Source: Oscillospiraceae bacterium
GTDB lineage: Bacteria > Bacillota > Clostridia > Oscillospirales > CAG-272
DNA: 36,350 bases
Reading direction: 5' to 3'
NCBI GenBank assembly: GCA_015064695.1
Contig: SVRS01000025.1
Location: forward strand, 1 to 36,350
Below, in pieces: positions 7,573-16,496 of this stretch; position 1 is the first letter of the stretch; each line of letters opens with the position of its first letter. A program made the translations under genes and the position numbers. The notes beneath the pieces were generated by a model. It did no database searches. It was not told the DNA's origin and was given only the letters and a program-made list of their open reading frames with translations.

Positions 7573-8427
7573 TTATACCGTCCCGGTGACGACCAGCGTG
7601 CTGACCCCGGGGATCACGGACCAGGCGCCCGTGGCGGGATTCTGGGTATAGGTGGCGGCAGGAACCAGAATATTTCCGGCCACGGTGGCAAAGCTTCCCG
7701 TCGTCACATCGTAGGTGTATTCCACCCCCTCACTCCAGGTAGCACCGTTGAAGACCACCACCAGATCCGACAGGATGGGATCGAACTGATCCGTAACCGA
7801 CGCATCATCGGTGGCAACCACAGGGGTATTGCCGAAATTCTGAATGGTGAACGTGTAGGTCAGACGATCCCCCTCGGATACGGTGGAGGGAGACAAAGCC
7901 TTCGTCACCGTCAAAAAGGGCTCACCCGTAGCCGTTACCGTCTTCTCGGCAATAATCGGTGCGGGTAGATAGTTCCCCGTAACGGCAGCCGAATTGGTGA
8001 TCATACCACCCGTAACGGGAGGCGCAAACTCATTTACACGCGCCTGGTAAACCAAGAACGCATTCCCGCCGGCAGGAATATTGACCCCCGTCACCGTCAA
8101 GGGGTTGGTGCCCGTGATCACGGGGGTGGCCTGTCTGATGCCGTCCAAATAGTAGCTCAACGATCCCTCCACGTAATCCAGGGGAACCAGCTCGTTGGGC
8201 CCCAGCGTGTACGCACCGAGATTATCCGTTACCGTCAGATCCGTCAAAGCGCTCCCGCCCGTGTTGACGATGCTGATCACGTAGGTCAGCACGTCATCCG
8301 GCGTGTAGCTTTCATTCACGGCGTATTTGGTTGCCGATACGGTCTGCAAAAGCTCGCCCGTCACCACGTTCGAGGTGGCCACGTTCCCGGCATAGGTCAA
8401 AGTAGCCTGATTGGTAAAGGTTGCCAT
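7573..8427 (-). CDS. DUF11-repeat protein
   Basis: 284 residues, beginning MATFTNQATLTY, with GGAGGA 7 bases ahead of the ATG. It contains two DUF11 (conserved repeat, Ig-like beta-sandwich) domains, at about 20-125 (YVISIVNTGGSALTDLTVTDNLG) and about 168-284 (YTFTIQNFGNTPVVATDDASVTD). Proteins of this kind usually lie on cell or spore surfaces as structural modules. No signal peptide, sorting motif or membrane segment is visible, which is unexpected for a secreted module; release or attachment by another route, or a spore location, is possible but unproven. Hairpin array D follows it. No partner genes are apparent. Confidence 0.75.
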   Translation of the reverse strand: MATFTNQATLTYAGNVATSNVVTGELLQTVSATKYAVNESYTPDDVLTYVISIVNTGGSALTDLTVTDNLGAYTLGPNELVPLDYVEGSLSYYLDGIRQATPVITGTNPLTVTGVNIPAGGNAFLVYQARVNEFAPPVTGGMITNSAAVTGNYLPAPIIAEKTVTATGEPFLTVTKALSPSTVSEGDRLTYTFTIQNFGNTPVVATDDASVTDQFDPILSDLVVVFNGATWSEGVEYTYDVTTGSFATVAGNILVPAATYTQNPATGAWSVIPGVSTLVVTGTV

Positions 8428-8520
8428 GGAATGTCCTCCGATATTGCATAGAATGATGAGGCTCGCGCCCCACTTCCATTCTATGTCGAAACAAGGCGAG
8501 GGGTGTCAAAGCCACCGGCA

Positions 8521-8559
8521 TCAAAGAAAGAATCCCGATACTGCGGTATCGGGATTCTT
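8521..8559 (-). terminator. Terminator of the lipoprotein gene at 8568
   Basis: AAGAATCCCGATAC (8528-8541) pairs perfectly with GTATCGGGATTCTT (8546-8559), loop TGCG. On the minus strand it is followed by a T-rich stretch (TTCTTTCTTT). Confidence 0.85.
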
Positions 8560-8567
8560 CATAGGTG

Positions 8568-11129
8568 TCAGTTGTATACCTCAATCTCACCGAGGGCGAT
8601 TCCCGCCGTCGGATCCAGATCGATTCGAACGTAGCGGGCCTCTTGAGAAGCAAAGGTCAACGCCAGCATGGGTGCAGTCTTGGTCCACTCGTGGTTCTCC
8701 ACCCGAGCCACCTCGGTGTAGGCTTCGCCGTCCGCCGAAACCGAAATGGTAAAGCTCCGGCAGCAATTGTTCCAAATCAATCGGGTCTGGGTCATGAATA
8801 CGTTCACGCGGCTGATCTCACAGACCTCGCCCAGATCCAGCTTAATCCAGGGTGCCTGATCCAGCTCGCCGGCCATCCATCCCATCACCTTGGTATCGCC
8901 GTCGGTCATATAATGGGCAGCAGGGCTACTCGCCAAGGTATACAGAGCTCCGGAGGAGGATACGTAGGCGGGCTTGTTCAGCGCCAGGTTGTCGGCTACG
9001 GTCTCGGGACGGGAGGCATCAAAGCCGTCGGGCAGCTCGATCACGGCGCACTGGCCGGGATTCACGGTCAAAGTGATGGTACCGTCAGCCCCCACCGTCA
9101 AAGGCTTCATCTGTCCGTCGGAAAGATCCAGGAGCTTCAAATCCCGGAGTCCGTCCGCCACTTGAATGACGAAGGTCGCTACGCCGTCCGCAGTATCCTT
9201 CTTATTGGTTACAACAACGTGCTGCTTGCCCGAGCCGTCCAAGGCCTCAAACAGAGAGTAGATCGCTTCCCCGCCGCTGACGTGCCGGAAAACGAAATCC
9301 GAGGGCAGCACCTCATTGGCAATCACCTTGTCTGTGTGGTACACCTCAATAGCATCGCTGTTTCCGAGAATGGGCTCAATGGTCTCGATGTAGGCGTTGG
9401 CCGCCTTCACGCCCTCGTACATCGCGCCGGGGGTCATAGAGCCCGGATTAAAAATGCAGGAGGCCAGGAACCATTGGTATTTCTTGTATCCGTAAGCGAT
9501 ACCCATGGAGGCGTTGTACATATTCTCGGTGGGAGTCAGATCCCGATTCCAAAAGGCTTGCAGGTAGTAGGCCGTCCCGCAATCGTAGAACAGCCCCGCC
9601 TTCCGCATGACGTTCAACGAGCGGAAAATGGAGGGATCAAAATCATCCCAGTACGCATAGTGGTCGAAGGAAATGTAGTTCAACCGACCGTTACCGCCGG
9701 AGATCGCGGCGATCTCCTGGTAGGTAAACTTCTCGTGGGCGTCGCCCGTCAGATTGTTGGTGATGGGGAACTGATTCAGATAGCCTTCAATGTGGGGATT
9801 GTACTCGTTGATAACCCGCACAAGCTCGGCATAACGGTAATTGGTCTCCACAGGCTCGTCCGCCAGGTAAATACCGTAGAAGCCCGCCCGATGCTCGTAT
9901 TTTTGTACCACGCGGATCAGCTCCTCGTGGGCAATATCGGGAAGCACGTTCAAAAGCTCGGGATCGGCCGCCTGGTAAGCCATTCCCCGCTCACGGCAAA
10001 GGAATATGGCATAGGCATTCATATCGTTGCCCAGGCAATCGTAGGCATCGCGGCCGCCCACGTAGTCAATTCCCGCATCCTTCAGAAGATCCAGGGCCTG
10101 CACCAGGTGATCTGCCCGGGCGGCAACGAAATTGAAGAAGGACTCCACGTGGAAGCGATCGTCGGCGGGATTCACCACCTCTACCCGGCAGACCGATTGA
10201 TTTTTTCCGTCGGTGACGTATACCTGAGTCTTACCAAAGCCCACAGGCGTGACCACGCCGTTTGAATCCACCATAGCAACAGAGGGATCCATGGTCATAA
10301 ACAGAAGCTCCGCATCGGGATCCACCGCCGTACCGTCGCGGTAGTAGAGGATATCCAGCTTACAGGCAGTATTGGGATCCTTAAAAAGCCAGATATCGTC
10401 GCGATTGAGAATGGCGTTGGCGGCGGTATCCACAGAGGCGTATACCTCCACCTCGCCCAGCGCCAGGTAGCAGCCCTTCCCTTCGGTTGCAGGCTGCAGC
10501 TCCCGGGTGGCAATCTTAAGATACCGTGTCTCCGCATGGCTCAAGTCAACCTCGTAGCCCTCGGCAGAAGGAGTCGCTCCCTCCACAGTAGTCAAAGACG
10601 TATAGGTCTTGCCATCCTCGGAGGTCAGCACCTCAAAGGACGTAGGAAAGCCCGCCTCGTCACCAACCGCAGGATACAGCTTGATGCTCTCTACGCTGTA
10701 AGCCTTGGTCAGATCCAAAATCACGAAAAATTCGTAGGTCTGACTTGTGGTCTGATTCCATGCCGTAGAAAACGCGGTGGTCGGGTTTCCGTCATTGAGG
10801 TGCAGATTGGAAAAGCCCTCGTCTTTCTTGCAGTTGGAGGCAATGGCGTACCCCTCTCCGGCCACGTTCACCGAAGGAACGGCCACAGGCTCGAACACCG
10901 TGGGATCAAAGGCCGGCACGTACTCGGTCTCGGGCTCGGTGGTTTCCTCGGTCTCGGCGGTAGTTTCTTCTGCCTCGGTCTCGGCGGAGGTAGCTTCTCC
11001 GTCGGTATCGGGATTGGTTATGGGAGTCGTCTCCCCGACGGTGGTATCGGGCTCCTGCTTGTCACCGTTGCAGGCAACGAGCAACAGCATCGCCAGACAA
11101 AGGGTCAGGCAAAACAGAATTTTCTTCAT
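8568..11129 (-). CDS. Lipoprotein with discoidin-like domains flanking a glycosidase-like barrel (copy 1)
   Basis: 853 residues. Signal peptide with lipobox LVAC (Cys20), then an acidic Thr/Glu linker to about 75. An F5/8 type C (discoidin, CBM32-like) domain spans about 85-235, ending LGEVEVY. A bacterial Ig-like (Big_2) module at about 240-315 includes DPSVAMVDSNGVVTPVG. A region of about 320-660 looks like a TIM-barrel glycoside hydrolase, with GIYLADEPVE (Asp-Glu, likely catalytic) and ISFDHYAYWDD. A second discoidin-like domain at about 715-853 ends LGEIEVY. It probably binds and cleaves a surface or dietary glycan outside the cell. I cannot place the barrel in a numbered GH family. The promoter and N-terminus are nearly identical to those of the gene at 11302. 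Confidence 0.75.
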   Translation of the reverse strand: MKKILFCLTLCLAMLLLVACNGDKQEPDTTVGETTPITNPDTDGEATSAETEAEETTAETEETTEPETEYVPAFDPTVFEPVAVPSVNVAGEGYAIASNCKKDEGFSNLHLNDGNPTTAFSTAWNQTTSQTYEFFVILDLTKAYSVESIKLYPAVGDEAGFPTSFEVLTSEDGKTYTSLTTVEGATPSAEGYEVDLSHAETRYLKIATRELQPATEGKGCYLALGEVEVYASVDTAANAILNRDDIWLFKDPNTACKLDILYYRDGTAVDPDAELLFMTMDPSVAMVDSNGVVTPVGFGKTQVYVTDGKNQSVCRVEVVNPADDRFHVESFFNFVAARADHLVQALDLLKDAGIDYVGGRDAYDCLGNDMNAYAIFLCRERGMAYQAADPELLNVLPDIAHEELIRVVQKYEHRAGFYGIYLADEPVETNYRYAELVRVINEYNPHIEGYLNQFPITNNLTGDAHEKFTYQEIAAISGGNGRLNYISFDHYAYWDDFDPSIFRSLNVMRKAGLFYDCGTAYYLQAFWNRDLTPTENMYNASMGIAYGYKKYQWFLASCIFNPGSMTPGAMYEGVKAANAYIETIEPILGNSDAIEVYHTDKVIANEVLPSDFVFRHVSGGEAIYSLFEALDGSGKQHVVVTNKKDTADGVATFVIQVADGLRDLKLLDLSDGQMKPLTVGADGTITLTVNPGQCAVIELPDGFDASRPETVADNLALNKPAYVSSSGALYTLASSPAAHYMTDGDTKVMGWMAGELDQAPWIKLDLGEVCEISRVNVFMTQTRLIWNNCCRSFTISVSADGEAYTEVARVENHEWTKTAPMLALTFASQEARYVRIDLDPTAGIALGEIEVYN

Positions 11130-11178
11130 ATTCAGTATTCCTTTCTCAAAAAGCTTACTTCCCTATTATACCATATTT
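10888..11178 (-). repeat. 291-base segment nearly identical to 13628-13918
   Basis: Covers the -10 element, leader, signal peptide and linker of the 8568-11129 gene. By eye it differs at three positions from 13628-13918 with no length change, whereas the rest of the two genes has diverged strongly. Confidence 0.85.
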
Positions 11179-11193
11179 TCCGCCCCCTGTAAA
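11165..11193 (-). promoter_or_regulatory. Promoter of the lipoprotein gene at 8568-11129
   Basis: On the minus strand TTTACA (11193-11188), 17 bases, TATAAT (11170-11165), with an extended -10 (TGG before TATAAT). It starts transcription about 30 bases before the ATG. Confidence 0.8.
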
Positions 11194-11245
11194 TAATGCT
11201 TTTCCCCCAAATTCTTCCCTGCTTTTTGTCTATTCCGCCCAATAC

Positions 11246-11284
11246 AAAGGAAGCCGCCCCGAACGCATTGCGCATTCGGGGCGG
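11246..11284 (-). terminator. Terminator of the lipoprotein gene at 11302
   Basis: GCCGCCCCGAA (11253-11263) pairs with TTCGGGGCGG (11275-11284). On the minus strand it is followed by a weak pyrimidine tract (TTCCTTTG). Confidence 0.65.
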
Positions 11285-11301
11285 TTATTGGAAAGCTCAG
11301 A

Positions 11302-13869
11302 TCACCGATATACCTCGATCTCACCGAAGGCTCCGCCACCGGTGGATGAGGTGGATTGAATCAGAACGTAGCGTGCGGCAACCGTATCGAAGGCAAATTC
11401 GCCGGACTTGGTTGTCTTGTCCCACTCGTAGGCCTCTGCACGGGAGACCTCCACGTAGTTCACGCCGTCCTCGGAAACCGAGATGGTGAAGTTCTTGCAC
11501 CGTCTGTTCCAAATGTCGCTGGTCATGTAGATCTTGACCCTGCTGATGTCATACACCTCGCCCAGATCCAGCTTGATCCGGGGAGCCTCGTCGTCGCTTG
11601 CAGGACTCCAGCCATTCTCGTCGGTATTACCGTCGGTCAGGTACATGGAGGAAAAGACAGTTTGGCTCCAGAAGTTGGAAGCATTAGAGGAAACGTACGC
11701 AGGGCGGTTGATGGCTAGATTGTCGGTGTCGGGATCGGGGCGGGAGGCGTCAAAGCCGTCGGGCAGCTCGATCAAAGCGCACTCACCTGCGCCGATAGCC
11801 ACGGTAAACGTCCCGTCAGCGGCCACGGTCAAAGGAACCATCTCTTCGGTCTCCGTATCCAGAATTTTCAAATCGCGAAGCCCGTCGGCGGCCTTGACGA
11901 TGAAGGTCACAGCTCCGTCTGCGGCGTAATTCTTGTTGGTGATCAGAATATACTGCTTGCCCGAGCCGTCCAGCGCCTCGAACAGGGAGTAGATGGCCTC
12001 GCCGCCACCCATATGGGTGAATACGAAATCGGCCGGCAACAGGTCCTGACCCAAGGTCTCGTCGGTATGATAGACCTCAATAGCGTCGCAGTTACCTACG
12101 TAGCCCTCAAACTTTCGAATGAACTCGTTGGCGGCCGTGACGTTGACCCCCATTTCGGTCATGATCAAAGAGGATTGAATCAATCCGTACCGATCCGATC
12201 CGGTGAACGCGCTAAAATACTGGAATTTCTTATAGCCGTAGCTCACACCCAGCACCGCGTTATACATCTGCTCGGTAGGGGACAGTAGCCAACGCCACCA
12301 CGCTTGCAGGTAGTAGGCGGTTGAGCAATTATAAAGCAATCCTGCCTTCCGCATGGCGTTCATATCCCGATAGAACTCGGGGTTGAAGGTGCCGTCGCCT
12401 GCGTGAGGATAGCTGTCAAAGGAGATATAGTGCAACCGTCCGTTGCCGCCCGAAATCGAGGCCACGTCGGCGTAATAACTATCCGAGTCACCGGGTACGC
12501 TAACCATAGGAAACTGATTCAGATAAACCTCAATATGAGGATTATAGTTGTTCACCTCTCGCACCAGTTTAGCGTAATCCAAGTAGTCATCGGTAGGCTC
12601 GTCTCGCAGACAGAGACCGTAGAAGCCCGCCTTATGCTCGTATTTCTGAATGGTGCGGATCAGCATCTCCCCCGTCAGAGATGATGCCGCAGGGCTACCG
12701 GAAATGCCTTCCTCTGCCACCTGGTAGGCCATGCCCCGCTCGTTGCAGAGAAAGAGGGTGTAGGGCGCGTGGTCATTACCGGCAGGGTCCAGCACGTGAG
12801 TGTTTCCCACATACGTGATTCCTTCGGACTTAAGCACGTCAAGTGCCGTGCCGATCTGATCGGGCATGAGCTTGGGATTGAAAAACGTCTCAATATGGAA
12901 CTTCGCCTCCGCCTGATCCTTCACCTCCACCAGACAAACCGACTGGTTTATTCCATCCGTCACGTAGATTTCAGCGGTCCCCACACTCCGAGGAGTCACC
13001 AAGCCGCTATCGTTGACCAGCGCCACCTCGGGATTGGTAGTCATGTATTTCCAGTCAGAGCCCACAGCCGAGCCGTCGCGGTTGTGCAGGACGGTCAGCT
13101 GCATGGGGATATTGGGGTTGACGTAGAGCCACACGTCGTGGCGGTTGAGGATGGTGTTGGTAGAGGTGTCCACGGGAGCGTAGACCTCCAGCTCGCCAAA
13201 GGCCAGGTAACAGCCCCGACCCTCGGTGGCAGGATTCAGCTCCTTGGTCACGATCTTGACGAAGCGCGCCTCGTCGCCGTTCAGCTTGACCTCAAAGCCC
13301 TCGGCCGATGCCACGGCGTCGGTGACGGTGGCGGCGGTGGTGTACGCCTGGCCGTCCATAGAGATCTGCACCTCAAAGGCCTTGGGAAAGCCCGCCTCCT
13401 CCCCTGCCAGGGGATAGAGCTTGATGCTCTCCACCGCAAAGGCGCGGGTCAGGTCGATGAAGCCGTAGAACTCATGGGCGATGTTGGAGGTCTGATTCCA
13501 CTTGGTGGAAAAGCCCGTGGTCTTGTCGCCGTCGTTGGCGTAGATATTGGAATATCCGCCGTCGCTCTTGCAGTTGGAGGCCATGAAGAAGCCTTCGCGG
13601 GCCACGTTGCCCGAGGGGATCGCCGTCGGCTCGAACACCGTGGGATCAAAGGCCGGCACGTACTCGGTCTCGGGCTCGGTGGTTTCCTCGGCCTCGGCGG
13701 TAGTTTCTTCTGCCTCGGTTTCGGCGGAGGTAGCTTCTCCGTCGGTATCGGGATTGGTTATGGGAGTCGTCTCCCCGACGGTGGTATCGGGCTCCTGCTT
13801 GTCACCGTTGCAGGCAACGAGTAACAGCATCGCCAGACAAAGGGTCAGGCAAAACAGAATTTTCTTCAT
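11302..13869 (-). CDS. Lipoprotein with discoidin-like domains flanking a glycosidase-like barrel (copy 2)
   Basis: 855 residues with the same architecture as the next gene downstream: lipobox Cys20, acidic linker, discoidin-like domain (about 85-235), Ig-like module (NPEVALVNDSGLVTPRSVG), barrel domain with GLCLRDEPTDD and ISFDSYPHAGDG, and a C-terminal discoidin-like domain ending FGEIEVY. The Asp-Glu of the DEP motif is conserved in both paralogs, which fits a catalytic role, while surrounding loops differ, which suggests different glycan specificities. The two genes are in the same direction, each with its own promoter and terminator. Family and substrate are not assigned. Confidence 0.75.
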   Translation of the reverse strand: MKKILFCLTLCLAMLLLVACNGDKQEPDTTVGETTPITNPDTDGEATSAETEAEETTAEAEETTEPETEYVPAFDPTVFEPTAIPSGNVAREGFFMASNCKSDGGYSNIYANDGDKTTGFSTKWNQTSNIAHEFYGFIDLTRAFAVESIKLYPLAGEEAGFPKAFEVQISMDGQAYTTAATVTDAVASAEGFEVKLNGDEARFVKIVTKELNPATEGRGCYLAFGELEVYAPVDTSTNTILNRHDVWLYVNPNIPMQLTVLHNRDGSAVGSDWKYMTTNPEVALVNDSGLVTPRSVGTAEIYVTDGINQSVCLVEVKDQAEAKFHIETFFNPKLMPDQIGTALDVLKSEGITYVGNTHVLDPAGNDHAPYTLFLCNERGMAYQVAEEGISGSPAASSLTGEMLIRTIQKYEHKAGFYGLCLRDEPTDDYLDYAKLVREVNNYNPHIEVYLNQFPMVSVPGDSDSYYADVASISGGNGRLHYISFDSYPHAGDGTFNPEFYRDMNAMRKAGLLYNCSTAYYLQAWWRWLLSPTEQMYNAVLGVSYGYKKFQYFSAFTGSDRYGLIQSSLIMTEMGVNVTAANEFIRKFEGYVGNCDAIEVYHTDETLGQDLLPADFVFTHMGGGEAIYSLFEALDGSGKQYILITNKNYAADGAVTFIVKAADGLRDLKILDTETEEMVPLTVAADGTFTVAIGAGECALIELPDGFDASRPDPDTDNLAINRPAYVSSNASNFWSQTVFSSMYLTDGNTDENGWSPASDDEAPRIKLDLGEVYDISRVKIYMTSDIWNRRCKNFTISVSEDGVNYVEVSRAEAYEWDKTTKSGEFAFDTVAARYVLIQSTSSTGGGAFGEIEVYR

Positions 13870-13918
13870 ATTCAGTATTCCTTTCTCAAAAAGCTTACTT
13901 CCCTATTATACCATATTT
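13628..13918 (-). repeat. 291-base segment nearly identical to 10888-11178
   Basis: Second copy of the leader, signal-peptide and linker segment, offset by exactly 2740 bases. The match ends abruptly just upstream of the -10 element; the -35 elements sit in different sequence. Confidence 0.85.
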
Positions 13919-13933
13919 GAAATACTTTGTAAA
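13905..13933 (-). promoter_or_regulatory. Promoter of the lipoprotein gene at 11302-13869
   Basis: On the minus strand TTTACA (13933-13928), 17 bases, TATAAT (13910-13905), extended -10. The -10 side is shared with the promoter at 11165; the spacer sequence differs. Confidence 0.8.
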
Positions 13934-13981
13934 TAGGACATTTCGCCAGTATCCCCTCCTCAGAAATTGTTGGTTATTACC

Positions 13982-14010
13982 AAAAAGGAGCCGCCCGCAG
14001 GCGGCTCCTT
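13982..14010 (-). terminator. Terminator of mutS2
   Basis: AAGGAGCCGCC (13985-13995) pairs with GGCGGCTCCTT (14000-14010), loop CGCA. On the minus strand it is followed by TTTTT. It begins directly after the mutS2 stop. Confidence 0.9.
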
Positions 14011-14013
14011 TGC

Positions 14014-16410
14014 TCATTTCAATTCTACCACGGTCACGCCGCCGTCTCCCTCGCCGTACCGTCCGATGCGGAAGGATGCAATACGCTTGTCCCCCTTGAG
14101 GAACTTCCAAAGAGCATTTTTCAGCGCACCGGTTCCCTTTCCGTGGATGAGATGGACCGATTGCATATTGTACATAATGGCATCATCCAGGTACTTGTCC
14201 ACCGCCAGCCAGGCCTCGTCGCCGGTCATACCGCGGAGGTCGATCTCGGACTTGAACTGGTTGGACCGCTCCACCGAAACCGAGGATTTCAATGCAGGCT
14301 TGGCAGCTTGAGTCGTTTTCTTCTTCTGTCCCCGCTCGTCCTCCTCGATGAGGCGAAGGTCCTCGATGCGAGCCTTGGTACGCACCACGCCCGCCTGGAC
14401 CGCCACCAGATTGCCCTTGGGGTCCTCGGTGACCACACCCTCCTTGTGGATGGTCACGATGCGTACCTTGTCCCCCTTCTTGAGGGGGCGGGGTAGCACG
14501 TAGCCCTCGTCCTCCTCGCGGACCTCGATGGGATCGAAAATATCTCCCGTGGTACGGAGATGGTCGCGAACGGCGCGGCGGGCGGCCTCCAGCTCGGCGG
14601 CGGCCTGAGCGGCCTCCTGAGCCTTCTTCATCTTCTCCATCTGCTCGTAGATGAAATCGCAGGATGCCTTGGCGGACTGCACCATGGCGGCGGCCTTCTT
14701 GCGGGCAGCCTCGGCCTCCTTCTCCGCCCCGTCCAGCTTCTGACGGATCTTCCTCTCGGATTCAGCCTTGAAGCGCTCGTACTCCTCACGGAGCCGCTTG
14801 GCTTCCTCCCGCTCCTTCTCCATCTGCACACGGCTGTTCTCCAACTGCTCGATCACCGACTCAAAGCTCTTGTTGTCCGAGCTGACCCGCTCCTTGGCCC
14901 GCTCAATGATGGCAGGATCCAGCCCCAGCTTCTCGGAAATAGCAAAGGCGTTGGACTTTCCCGGTGCGCCGATGATCAGCTTGTAGGTGGGCTTCAGGGT
15001 CTCCACGTCGAATTCGCAGGAGGCGTTGCACACACCGGGGGTATCCAGGGCGTAGGCCTTCAGCTCGGCGTAGTGGGTGGTGGCCACGCAACAAGCTCCC
15101 GCACTGCGGACCGATTCGATGATAGCCACAGCCAGAGCCGCGCCCTCCACGGGGTCGGTACCGCCGCCCAGCTCATCGAACAGGACCAGGGATCGCTCCC
15201 CCACCTGCTCCATGATGGAGACGATGTTGACCATGTGGGAGGAGAAGGTGGACAACGACTGCTCAATGCTCTGCTCGTCGCCCAGGTCCACCAGGATGTT
15301 GTCGTAGGTGCAGATGCAGGACTCCTCCTCGCAGGGGATATGGAGACCCGATTGCACCATCAGGGCAAACAGACCGATGGTCTTGAGAGAGACCGTCTTA
15401 CCACCCGTGTTGGGGCCCGTGATCACCAGCGTGTCAAAGCTCTCGCCCAAGGAAATGGTAATGGGCACCACCTTATCGCGGTCAATAAGAGGGTGGCGTG
15501 CCCCCACCAAATTCACGGCACGATCCCCCGAGATCATGGGAGCCACCCCCCGCATCTGCGCGGAAAGCTCTCCGCAGGCGAACACGAAGGCCAACTCGTT
15601 AATATTCTTATAGTTCAGCCACAGAGCATCCGAAACCGCTCCCACGGCAGCAGACAGCTCCGCCAAAATCCGCTCGATCTCCCGCTCCTCCTTGGTGTGA
15701 AGGATGCGGATCTCATTATTGGCGTCCACCACGGCCATAGGCTCGATGAAGATGGTGGAGCCCGAGGAGGAGGTATCGTGGATCAGACCCTTGACCTCGG
15801 CCTTGCATTCGGCCTTGACGGGAATGACGTACCGCCCGCCCCGCATGGTAACGATGTTCTCCTGGAGGTACTTGGACTGCCCCGAGATCAGCTTTTGCAG
15901 GGTCTCCTTGATCTTGGCATTCTCGTTGCGGATCTTACGGCGGATGTCGGCCAGAAGAGGAGAGGCCTCGTCGGCCACCATGTCCTCGGCGGGGATGGCG
16001 CGGGTGATGCGATCTTCCAGCTTGCGGTCGGGGATGAGGCGGTCAAAGACCTCGTCCAAAACGGTGTCAAAGGGATGGTTTCCCGTGTGATAGTCCTGCA
16101 ATACCCGTGCGGTGCGCAGGACGCCCGCGCAATCCAACAGCTCACGGGGCGACAGAATGGCTCCCTTCTCAGCCCGCTCGCAGGCAGAGGATATGTCCCG
16201 GATGCGCCCGAAGGAGGGAGCCCCCTTGGCATCGGCCAGCTTCCGCGCGTCGGTGGTGCGGCGCAGACGGCGAAGAACGGTATAGGTATCCTCGGTGGGG
16301 CGGAGATTGCGTGCCATGATCTTGGCACCCTCCGTCTCAGCATGCTCCTCCAGCATAGAGCAAATCTTATCAAATTCTAATGTTCGTATGGTCTTTTCAG
16401 AAAAACTCAT
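14014..16410 (-). CDS. mutS2: MutS2 family ATPase/Smr nuclease
   Basis: 798 residues from the ATG at 16410, chosen for AAAGGA 7 bases ahead and the family-typical start MSFSEKTIRTLEFDKI. The MutS core has its P-loop GPNTGGKT near residue 335 and a Walker B region LVLFDELGGGTDP. A long charged coiled coil follows (about 515-620), then a KOW-like segment and the C-terminal Smr domain with IDLRGM and HGKGTGAL. MutS2 lacks the mismatch-recognition domain. It is known to suppress recombination and, in Bacillus subtilis, to act on collided ribosomes. Length is normal (about 790). It probably shares a transcript with the flippase gene, 86 bases upstream. Confidence 0.95.
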   Translation of the reverse strand: MSFSEKTIRTLEFDKICSMLEEHAETEGAKIMARNLRPTEDTYTVLRRLRRTTDARKLADAKGAPSFGRIRDISSACERAEKGAILSPRELLDCAGVLRTARVLQDYHTGNHPFDTVLDEVFDRLIPDRKLEDRITRAIPAEDMVADEASPLLADIRRKIRNENAKIKETLQKLISGQSKYLQENIVTMRGGRYVIPVKAECKAEVKGLIHDTSSSGSTIFIEPMAVVDANNEIRILHTKEEREIERILAELSAAVGAVSDALWLNYKNINELAFVFACGELSAQMRGVAPMISGDRAVNLVGARHPLIDRDKVVPITISLGESFDTLVITGPNTGGKTVSLKTIGLFALMVQSGLHIPCEEESCICTYDNILVDLGDEQSIEQSLSTFSSHMVNIVSIMEQVGERSLVLFDELGGGTDPVEGAALAVAIIESVRSAGACCVATTHYAELKAYALDTPGVCNASCEFDVETLKPTYKLIIGAPGKSNAFAISEKLGLDPAIIERAKERVSSDNKSFESVIEQLENSRVQMEKEREEAKRLREEYERFKAESERKIRQKLDGAEKEAEAARKKAAAMVQSAKASCDFIYEQMEKMKKAQEAAQAAAELEAARRAVRDHLRTTGDIFDPIEVREEDEGYVLPRPLKKGDKVRIVTIHKEGVVTEDPKGNLVAVQAGVVRTKARIEDLRLIEEDERGQKKKTTQAAKPALKSSVSVERSNQFKSEIDLRGMTGDEAWLAVDKYLDDAIMYNMQSVHLIHGKGTGALKNALWKFLKGDKRIASFRIGRYGEGDGGVTVVELK

Positions 16411-16496
16411 GGTGATTCCTTTCCGGGAAAGGAGAGCGCCCAAGGGACTCCCCAAAAACTTTCAATAAATGTGTCCGATCATCTAATCGTTCGATA

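Noticed and set aside
8478..8509. Promoter of the DUF11 gene (TTGACA and TAGAAT on the minus strand)
   Set aside because: The spacer is 20 bases, too long for a normal sigma-A promoter; the -10-like bases also belong to a CATAGAATG/CATTCTATG inverted repeat.
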